64,000 nt of DNA from Periconia sp. R9002 (lineage: Eukaryota; Ascomycota; Dothideomycetes; Pleosporales; Periconiaceae), in NCBI GenBank assembly GCA_023627715.1, contig JAMAHW010000007.1, positions 558,001-622,000 of the forward strand, written 5' to 3'. The translations under genes and the position numbers were made by a program. The notes beneath the pieces were generated by a model. It made no database searches. It saw nothing but the letters and a program-made list of their open reading frames with translations, and was not told the DNA's origin. Below, piece after piece: positions 55,971 to 64,000 of this stretch. Within the stretch, counting starts at the first letter, position 1. Each line of letters starts with the position of its first letter.

Positions 55971-58785
55971 ATGGAAAACTCTACGAAATACGTTTTGCTC
56001 ATCGCCCTGGCGTTGCTGGTGCTTCTACCAGGCAAAGCTGAGGCCTTTGGTGCGGGCAACATCGCATCCATATCAGCCATTGAAGGCAAAAATTGGCGTC
56101 ATGGAGATATCGAGGACATGTTGGCCACGGTCGCGTGCTTGAGGGGACACAAATGGAAATCTATGATGATCAAGGTTTGCGCCTCTCGTCCGCTTGCTAT
56201 ACTTACGCACGCTAATAGTCACCTAGCGAGTATACTTTGGAAACTGGCTTCGCGATTATTCTCAGGTAGGGAAACTGCTGTCTAGAATAGTATGTTGGGG
56301 AAGCCTAACAATTTGGACAGGCCGTTGATACTGCAACCTTGAGCAAAGTCCAGGTGAGTGGTTAGCTGTGCCGGTGCCGTGTTTCCGAGTACTAACGAAC
56401 GCTAAGGGCGAGACAATTCGTATCCTTGTATGGGTGCTGTCTTTCATGTCCTTTGGGTATGCTACTGGCGAGTTCGAGGTCACTGCCGATCGACTTGGTG
56501 TTTACAGGCCAGAGGAACATATTGGTACGTTGCCCAGCTTTCGACTGGCAGCTTCAACTAATACGCCATAGATAACCCCGTAAGAATCAAGGCAAACTCT
56601 GTGATGTTCTAACAGGAAGCTCATTATGACTAGAAAGATTATGCTGATAATGTGGACGCGAGGAAATTTGACCCCCGACTTCGTGGGCCAGTTTCAGACG
56701 CTGAACTCGCTATTGATTATCAGACGGGTATAGACCATTTCTCCATCACATGTATCGAGCAAGAGTTGACTTGAAAAAGGAATGAAGAATTACATTGCCA
56801 ACGAACAGGGAGGTTGGGCTACTTCGGCAGGCTATGTCAAATTCTCCTTCGCTAGGGCCATTCATTATGGACGCCTGTACACGCACGGCGGATCAGGAGA
56901 TCGCCACAACGAAGACCATCTTGCCGAAGCGCTTCGATGCCTTGGACAAGGTCTTCATTGTCTAGAGGACTTTGGGGCTCATACTAATTACACTGAGCTC
57001 GCTCTTCGTGAACTTGGCTACCACAACGTATTCCCACACACCGGAGTACAAACCCAGATCAATCTTCATGGCAAGCAAGTATTTCCGCTGGTTACTGGAA
57101 CATTTGGTGGTGTCGACTTCTTTCACTCAGTCTTGGGCGAAGCTACCGACCACTTTACGCAGACGCAGGTCGATGAATCGGAGCTTGCTCAAATGAATGC
57201 CACGCTTCAGAACGCGACGTGCGATAACAAAACCAAGCGGGGTGGAGAGGGTGGCGACCCTACTTCATCACTTTGCTCAGCCCTTGGGCAGATTCCTGGC
57301 ACTGGGGGTCTCGTCCAAGAAGCCTTGAAACTCAAAGCGTCATCTGATGAACAAGCCGCGGCCAATGCGCGCAGTGAGTACAATAATACTCGAGCTGAAC
57401 CGACATTCGATGCTCCCCCTGGTTCAGTTGGTGGTCCACCGGGTCCGGACATCCCAGGGACTAACACAGACCCTGCCACCATCGTCCCCAAGATCTATCC
57501 CATACTAGAATTTCGAGATAAGGTTGTCAAGTCCATTTCCGCCATCATTTCAAAGATCCCAGGTCTTGAGAAGCTAATCGAGACCATCACGGAGCGTGTC
57601 ACCATCTTCGTCTTCGCTTTACTTGCTCCTTTCATCATGCCGATCATCAACACGGCGTCGAAGCAGCTTAAGGAGGGCTCATCCGCGGTTGTTGAATCAG
57701 CAGCAAAGCATCAATTCGAGGTCTGGACGAACCCGCAGTCTACTGATCCTACCCACAGTATGCTATCAAAGGATCATTTCTCAAACATCTTGAATCAGCC
57801 AGCTGGACAGGTAGCTGTTGCTATATTGCAATACGTCGCTCCCCGTGTGGTACGTAAAATCTAATTCCACAGTGAATCACTAGTGACATACTCGAAAACG
57901 AAGATTTGCTAACTTTGCAATCTCAACACTAGATCTATGCCTGGGATCATACTGATGTACCCGTCGACCAAGTCCTCAATGACTGCATATCCGTTTTCCA
58001 CCACCCTGCCATCCGTAACAACAACAATGAAGCACACCGAAACATGTTTGCTGTTGTCGAAAAATGGGCCCACAGCTACCACGGCAAGGATCTCAATGAC
58101 ATCCTTAGCTCTGAATCTGTAAAGGCTGGCAAGAACCACCTAGCCTCTAACGATCACTCAAGCGGTAAGTCGGAATTCCAAAGCAACATTAGAGCAGTCC
58201 ATTGTCGGAATATCGTCCACTAACCCCAAAATTTCATGTTCAGGCCACGGACACGGTGCGGCAAATGCAGGATCTTTCATGGGTCACAGCCATGGTGGAC
58301 ACTCTCACGGCGGCGGACAACCCCAAAGTAGCGGCGGACAGTCTCATGGAGGTAGTGGTGGCGGCGGCAATGGTGCAGCAGGTCTTCTGGGCGGCTTCGC
58401 CGGCAAGATTCCCGGTCCATTGGGCGGCATACTCGGCGGAACCCTTAACTCCTTCAGCAAGACCCGCGACGGTCCTGGCGACGACGACGATGGCCCACTT
58501 ACTGGTACATCCTCCCACTCACAACCCACGCATGACTGGGGCTCCTTCCAACCATACCAGTCCCAGTACGCTGGCGGTGCGCCTCAGGGGCAGTATCAAG
58601 GCGGCCAGGGCGCGGAGCCTGCCTATGCGGTACCGTCTGCTTATCAGCAGGGCTACGAGAACTATGGCAGTGGTCCTGGAGGATACCAGCAGCCTCAGCA
58701 GGGAGGCTACGGCGGGGGTTATGACCAAGGTGGTCCACCTTCTGGTGGAAGGCCCTGGGGACAGGGAGGTAACTCGGGTTGGTGA
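55971..58785 (+). CDS. het-c: HET-C family heterokaryon incompatibility protein
   Basis: Nine exons: 55971..56174, 56227..56265, 56321..56353, 56407..56524, 56572..56579, 56634..56727, 56780..57849, 57933..58164, 58244..58785; 2340 nt, 779 aa. Signal peptide MENSTKYVLLIALALLVLLPGKAEA is followed by FGAGNIASISAIEGKNWRHGDIEDML, then FGNWLRDYSQAVDTATL and GLHCLEDFGAHTNYTELALRELG, all conserved in HET-C. A hydrophobic segment near 490 (ITIFVFALLAPFIMPII-like) and a Gly/His/Ser/Gln-rich tail (GHSHGGHSHGGG to PWGQGGNSGW) complete the usual architecture. In Neurospora, allelic differences in het-c trigger incompatibility after hyphal fusion; which allele group this is cannot be told here. The fifth exon is only 8 nt, which is exceptional. 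Confidence 0.93.
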
Positions 58786-59240
58786 TCTCTCGACCAAGGG
58801 CTCTCTTTCCTGTAGTGGGCACGCTGCCAATTGGAGGATTGTGTGGTTCCCAAGGTGTATGGTTGGTGGATAATTGACCGGCTTGTTCTCAGCCAGACGA
58901 GCACAATGAATCAACTTAATGAATCTTCTTGGAACTGGAGAGGAGAGACTTGATGCATTATATCTTCACCCTCCTTAATCCCTCCACCATCTTGAATCAC
59001 ATAATCACTACACGTATTTATTGACAATCAGAATGCCTGATATCTTTCCCATAAAATACAAAAATGCTCAAATGCACAATAAAGCCTTTATAATACCAGT
59101 TTGAACGCCGGCCGGTGAATGCTAGCGGTCATGGTTCCTGATGAATAGGCGGGCCAATGGTGGTGTTACATAGAGATACAGAAAGCGATCGCGACGGCGG
59201 TAGACTCGAAGCGAGAGCCACTACTATGGATCGCATACAT
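58786..59240. other. Intergenic between convergent genes
   Basis: 3' flanks of het-c and hsp10. No supported ORF. Confidence 0.5.
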
Positions 59241-59897
59241 TTATTCGTTGATCTTGGCAAGGAGTCTATAGGGGAAACAGTCAGTTTTGGATATCACTGG
59301 ATTTGATGGACGGATGGATGGTTGGTTAGACACGTACTCGTGATCCCGGAAAAGCGAGAACTCCTCCTCTCCGACCTTAAGGGGGCTTCCACCGAACTGC
59401 GCATACAGTTAGCATCGTCTTCAACTTCATTGAAATTCACTCCATTTCCAAAATCCAAACCCCCATCTCCTTCCAACCTGTTCATCACCCCTCCTCTTCC
59501 ATCTCCTTATCTCTTTCATTCATCTCATTTTCTCCTCCTGATGATGATTGCTTGAAAAACGTACCTGAGGAATCAAGACCTTGTCACCGGGAGCAACACT
59601 GGGAGTGATCCTCTTGCCATCCTTGTCCAAAGCGCCGGGGCCGACGGCGAGCACCTTGGCCTCGTTGAGCTCCTTAACAGCGCTGTCCGGGAGGAAGATT
59701 CCGGTTGCGGTCTTAGCCTCGGGCTTGATGCGCTGCACGAGGATGCGGTCGAGGAGAGGAGCGATGTTGCGGATGGACTTGATGGCAGACTACGAGTGAT
59801 GTTAGCGGATTCTTCGGGAGAGATTGGGTATCGCGCAGTTTGCGATACATGAGGTGAGAGGTGGGACAGGAATGCGGTTGTTGTGAGTACATACCAT
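59241..59897 (-). CDS. hsp10: Mitochondrial co-chaperonin Hsp10 (GroES family)
   Basis: Forms the lid of mitochondrial Hsp60 and assists protein folding in the matrix. Model: complement of 59241..59265, 59338..59396, 59565..59789, 59895..59897; 312 nt and 103 aa, the family length. The first exon is only the ATG; the intron begins directly after it (GTATGT). The protein reads MSAIKSIRNIAPLLDRILVQRIKPEAKTATGIFLPDSAVKELNEAKVLAVGPGALDKDGKRITPSVAPGDKVLIPQFGGSPLKVGEEEFSLFRDHELLAKINE, and matches Cpn10 throughout, including the mobile loop. The N-terminus is positively charged as in other Hsp10 proteins imported without cleavage. A perfect heat-shock element lies about 135 bp upstream. Confidence 0.96.
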
Positions 59898-60220
59898 TGT
59901 GATGGAGATGAAAAAGGGGGTATCTTAGAAAAAGAAGATGACGTGGATATGTGAATTGGAAAGACTCGATTGATTAGGTGTGAAGCTTGGGGATGGAGGA
60001 GAGGATGGGGATGTTTTTGTTAGGTTTCCTAGAAAATTCGAGAACGGAGGCTACAGGGCCCGTGCACTCTTCCCCGAGAAGCTTTGGTCAAACCTCGGAA
60101 CTTGAGTCCTAACGCGCCGCATGGGATCATCCGAGAAGAAAAGTTGACTGCACGGCAGACTTCGTTGATCTCATTTGTTCCATTTCTTTTTCAGAGTGTT
60201 GCCTCGTTCATGTGTCTTTT
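59898..60220. promoter_or_regulatory. Divergent promoter region of hsp10 and the tilS-like gene
   Basis: 323 bp shared by two divergent genes for mitochondrial proteins. It contains the heat-shock element listed separately. Confidence 0.55.
60032..60044. promoter_or_regulatory. Heat-shock element
   Basis: GAAAATTCGAGAA is three perfectly spaced alternating units (GAAnnTTCnnGAA), the consensus for Hsf1 binding. It is 135 bp upstream of the hsp10 start codon, which fits heat induction of hsp10. It could also influence the divergent gene. Confidence 0.75.
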
Positions 60221-62574
60221 ATGTGGAGATGCAATGCTCCCCGTATAAGGGGCTCATTACCCACACCCCAGAAGCACGCTCTCATAATAAAAAAAAGATG
60301 GTATAGTTTAGGGAAGCTTGGGGAGGAGGCCCTCCCAATTACAGAAGATGAGTTCGAAAGTTCTTTTACGGACCTAATCAGCAGGCATGTATGGAAGGAA
60401 AACACGGCCATTGGTGAGTGTCCAACATTGGTACAAAGAAGCACGGCACTTTCGCTGAGACTGACTGGAGTGTAGGCCTTGCGGTCAGCGGCGGCGTAGA
60501 CTCAATGGCACTGGCAACGCTATATCAAAGATTTCGCGAATCGCAATCCATCAAGGGAAACACAAGCCTTCCCCCTCAATTGCACGGTTTCATAATAGAT
60601 CATAAAGCGCGCGCGGAGAGCACTGAGGAAGCAGAATGGGTTGCCGAACAGTTGCGCTCTAAGCGTATGTAAACCATTTGCAACCACAGATACCATGCTG
60701 CTTATGACTAATGGACTGTAGTCGAAATTTCCACAACTATCATTCCTCTCACCTGGCCATCCCCTACAGAGCCCCAAGCTTTCGAAACTCACGCTCGTAC
60801 ATTGCGTTACCAGGCCCTTGGACGAGCTTGCAGGGATAACCACATCAATTCGCTGATGGTGGCTCATCATGCCGACGACCAAGCAGAAACAATCATGATG
60901 CGTCTGTTAGCTATGCGACATAGGTCGGGACTTCAGGGCATGCGGAAGACCTATGGTATTCCCGAGTGCGAAGGCATTCATGGTGTATATTATAGTGGAG
61001 GGGACACGTACAAGTCTTCGCCGCAAACTGGGAAGATACCGTTTGAGATTGAGCGAGGAGGCGTGCAGATCTTAAGGCCACTGCTAGGATTCAACAAAAG
61101 TAGGCTTATAGCCACTTGCAAGCAGCATGGAACGTCATGGGTTGAAGACCAGACGAACCAGGACAGGACCCTTACCCAACGGAATACAATACGGCATATT
61201 TTTGGGAATCACGTGCTTCCACAGGCATTATCAAGCTCATCTCTAGCCCAAGTGGCAGAGCGCATGCAAGCTCGCGTGGAAGCGCGGAAATTGTTTGCGA
61301 AGAAGCTCTTCGCTCGTTTACCGCTCAAACTTGATCTGCAAACGGGCTCTTTGGTCGTGCGTTTTCCTCCATACGAATCATTGCTCGAAAGGCCTATTTT
61401 GTCTTCTACGGACAGAGCAGAAGCGATGGATAACGCTTATTGTCTCTTGAGAAGAATTGCAGAATTGATCTATCCAATAACCCAACCTGTGGTCAGCTCA
61501 GTAGCCGGAATTATACCACACATCTGGCCTGAGTTAAGGTCCATTGAAGAGGTATCCTCCCCGGATCCTCCTCCGCAGCATAATTTCACCGCTCTTGGCC
61601 TATGGTGGCAGCCAGGGGAAGGCAATACGACCCCACCCCTTTGTGGTAATGTTCAATATGGGGAGCATTGGTTACTTTCACGCGAACCGCTAAATCCCAG
61701 AGACCAAGCATCACCCAGTCTTCAAATATCATTCCCTCCTGCGCTACTCTCTCAGCGCTCAACCTCACATATTGGAGAGTCGGCAGATCTGCAGTGGCAT
61801 TTTTTTGATAACCGTTACTGGATTCAAGTCCGAAACAACACAGATCAAGAACTCGTACTGCGGTTCATGACTCGCGACGAAGTCCAGTCGCTTTCCATTA
61901 AGAACAGAGGAACGTCCAAAAACCGGGGGGAGATTTCATCCTCCAAATTTTACTACCTTAGATCTGTTCTCTCCCTTGTGAAACCCAACTTTCTTCTTCA
62001 GTGTCTCCCCGCACTCTTTGCACGCTCGAGTGACGGAAAAGAGACAATGATCGGTCTGCCTACGCTCGACCTGGACATCGCCAATAGGCAGAAGTCTGGT
62101 GAGACTTTATGCGACTGGCAAGTACGGTACAAGAATATCGATTTGGAAGAAAGATCCATCTCTGATGTAATTGTTCCGGGTATTACCAAAGACGTTGCTT
62201 TTGCAGCTGCTGCGACAAAAAGATCAGAGAGGCGAAATGCTAAGAAACTCAAACGTGAGAAAGCAAAAGTGCTGGAAGAGCACTTTGAACGCCAACCAAG
62301 GCTGGAACCTGAGTCGTGGCAAAAAGAGAAGAACATCTCTAAGCCCAGAAAACCCCAGGTACAAGGAAAGGGTGGCGATGCTCAAAGATCTGGTGATCAG
62401 CTAGATGACTCCAGTGAGCTAGGTCACCAGAATAAGCTCAAGCAGTTGATCAGGAAGCTCGCGGTTATCGACACGAGTGCCTTGAAAATCGATGACGTGC
62501 AGGATTCCAGCGAAGTGTTGGACAGGATCCTGTGGGGGAAAGAGGGTACTAAGTCGGAAGAAGACAAAAAATGA
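60221..62574 (+). CDS. tRNA(Ile)-lysidine synthetase-like protein (TilS family)
   Basis: PP-loop ATPase family that converts C34 of tRNA-Ile(CAU) to lysidine, so that it reads AUA. Exons 60221..60413, 60476..60664, 60722..62574 give 744 aa. The N-terminus MWRCNAPRIRGSLPTPQKHALIIKKRWYSLGK is basic with no acidic residue, like a mitochondrial presequence. GLAVSGGVDSMALATLY (about 65-81) is the PP-loop SGGxDS motif. HHADDQAETIMMRLLAMRHRSGLQGM (about 175 onward) is the TilS signature, and RPLLGFNKSRL and WVEDQTNQD continue the family pattern. Cytosolic eukaryotic tRNA-Ile does not need lysidine, so a mitochondrial substrate is likely. The C-terminal 150 residues are charged and fungus-specific. 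The divergent neighbour, hsp10, is also mitochondrial. Confidence 0.9.
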
Positions 62575-62986
62575 GATGCAGCCGGTTGCTAAGGAGCGAA
62601 GATTCGGGGAATCGTCTTCATCTTGTTCCTGTATTTGTATTAAAATTTTCATGTGCATTAAATATCAAGGTCTTTCAAAGAGCGCTGGATTTCCAAGATT
62701 GTTTCATTCAAAGTCCTGGGCCAATACACCCTCCCAGACAATTATGTGTATCATACAACATGCTGAAGGCTCGCGGGGATGTATACTTTCTCATTTAACA
62801 CCAATAGCTCGGTAGTCTAACGACGCAGTAAAAAATGTCGATACAGTTCGTCAAGAGCACATTAACATGACTCCAAAAAATAGATGTTGGTAGCAGACGC
62901 AGTCGAAAATAGGCAGGATGCTCATTACAGTAGTGTCCATCTTCTTTAACTTCTTTGAACAACGAAGGAAAAAGCAAAAAGAATCA
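62575..62986. other. Intergenic
   Basis: 3' flank of the TilS-like gene and of the convergent tRNA-Cys. T runs on the minus strand just downstream of the tRNA (62966-62980) can serve as Pol III terminator. No supported ORF. Confidence 0.5.
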
Positions 62987-63091
62987 AGGACTGAACCGGA
63001 GTCGAACCGGTGACTTCGGGAAGGCGGTTTTGGATGTTGTGCTTCACACAACCCACTGCAGTCCTACACTCTACCACTGAGTTACCAGTCC
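62987..63091 (-). tRNA. tRNA-Cys(GCA) with one canonical intron
   Basis: Minus strand: acceptor GGACTGG pairs with TCAGTCC (one G-U). The D-stem is ACTC/GAGT, the anticodon loop starts CTGCAG (anticodon GCA), the T-arm is ACCGG TTCGACT CCGGT and the discriminator is T, the cysteine identity base. A 33-nt intron (63023-63055) follows position 37. The anticodon stem has one A-C mismatch and one U-G pair. The B box (GGTTCGACTCC) is perfect, and a TATATATT element lies about 40 bp upstream. Confidence 0.85.
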
Positions 63092-64000
63092 ACTTGACAT
63101 TTTGATTATTCTCAATCATAAACTCAATATATACTATAAAATCAACTGAGGAGGAATTTCGAAACCGACAAAAGCGAAGCCGAGCAGCTGAACAAAGGGA
63201 AATAGATGTCGGAGTGGGGCTCGGTGAGGGGGGAAGCCCGAGATTACGTTGGTGTGGGTGGGGCTTAGCTAGCTACCTAGGCTTGGTCTTTTCTGGACTA
63301 CGTCTTAGGATGGATTGGGTTTGGTATGTACTTAACGATGTAAGGGAGAGATTCGGGGAATGGATTCTTAGAGTATGAATCACCGTTTACTTGTTCGGGA
63401 TGAAGATACTATAGGGAGAGAAACTGGGGGCGATTCAGAGCATGGACTCTTTGAATTATTGGTATCGATATTGATACAATCATTTGGTGATACAATCATT
63501 TGTAAGACCCTCGTATTGTCTACCTGGGTAACTATATGCAGCTGGAACGAACGAACCCTTAATAACAGATTTTAAAAGAGAAAAAAATAACGGATTATCA
63601 TATTCATCCCTCGGAAACAGTCAAGTAATGTTTTTTTCCGTGTTGTAGATCTGCTCGAGTTGGCAGAGACTTGAAAAGGGGATGGAGATTGAGAGTGACA
63701 TATGCCGCCATTTACTTTCTATTTCTATTCCACACAGAGAACGTTGATATACGTACAATATACGTACAATACATGGTGAGTATATAGGCATGTATGGTGC
63801 TACGACGTGCACTTGACGATTTTTTTGCTAAAAAAAATGTGAATCTCTAGAGCGTGATAGCATCGTTGGGTGGAATTCTTCCTTTCGTGAAAATAGCAAG
63901 AAGACGAGGATACGCCAAGTTAGGTAAGAAATTAATAGAGAATTTATCGGTAGTGATTTTTGCAAGTGGAAGGGTACATGAGATACCAATTAAATTGCGT
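63092..64000. other. Intergenic to the window end
   Basis: No supported ORF. Two short direct repeats are visible: GATACAATCATTTG twice near 63473 and 63488, and ATACGTACAAT twice near 63770. Confidence 0.5.

Noticed and set aside
1..64000. CRISPR arrays, insertion sequences, bacterial operons
   Set aside because: The DNA is clearly eukaryotic; no regularly spaced repeats or transposase genes were seen.

Overview
The window is nuclear DNA of a filamentous ascomycete, most likely a dothideomycete of the Pleosporales type. I infer this from the short (about 50-60 nt) GT-AG introns with CTAAC/CTGAC branch sites, the family content (HET-C, DUF3455 secreted protein, CAP-Gly dynactin, peroxisomal ABC transporter, Baeyer-Villiger-type monooxygenase) and an AT-shifted repeat copy that looks RIP-mutated. 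Gene models were spliced by hand; every multi-exon model given here keeps frame and has a length divisible by three.

Layout. 1-6.3 kb: the 3' end of an AMP-forming CoA ligase ending in AKL, malate synthase (minus) ending in SKL, and a flavin monooxygenase (minus). 6.9-12.3 kb: a LisH/WD40 TBL1/Sif2-like protein and a TMEM115-like Golgi protein, divergently arranged, then a small secreted Cys-rich protein. 12.8-19.5 kb: a Pxa2-type peroxisomal ABC half-transporter and dynactin p150Glued. 19.5-29.1 kb: an accessory pocket with a repeat pair, a trypsin-fold protein whose catalytic Ser is Phe, and a 1382-aa ankyrin protein. 29.1-35.6 kb: a DUF3455 secreted protein, a single-pass membrane protein and a secreted GH35 beta-galactosidase. 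36.5-40 kb: a tRNA-Lys gene with two introns, divergent from SEN54 (a tRNA-splicing endonuclease subunit), then an acidic low-complexity ORF. 40.7-48.2 kb: a SulP/STAS/cNMP transporter, GINS subunit PSF1 and an HMG-box regulator, all minus. 48.2-53.4 kb: about 5 kb without a convincing gene. 53.4-63.1 kb: a coiled-coil protein, HET-C, Hsp10 with a perfect heat-shock element, a TilS-like lysidine synthetase and a tRNA-Cys gene.

The most unusual object is the tRNA-Lys(CUU) gene at 36542-36709. Besides a canonical 37-nt intron after position 37, its T-loop is split between positions 57 and 58 by a 58-nt insert. The insert starts GTAAGT, contains ACTAAC and ends CAG, as a spliceosomal intron would. 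It also carries the only good Pol III B box of the gene. Removing both inserts leaves a fully paired 73-nt tRNA-Lys. The gene for SEN54 starts 269 bp away on the other strand.

Other themes are peroxisomal metabolism (AKL ligase, SKL malate synthase whose targeting tail depends on splicing of the last intron, Pxa2) and tRNA maturation (SEN54, TilS). I have no database or alignment support; names rest on motif recognition.
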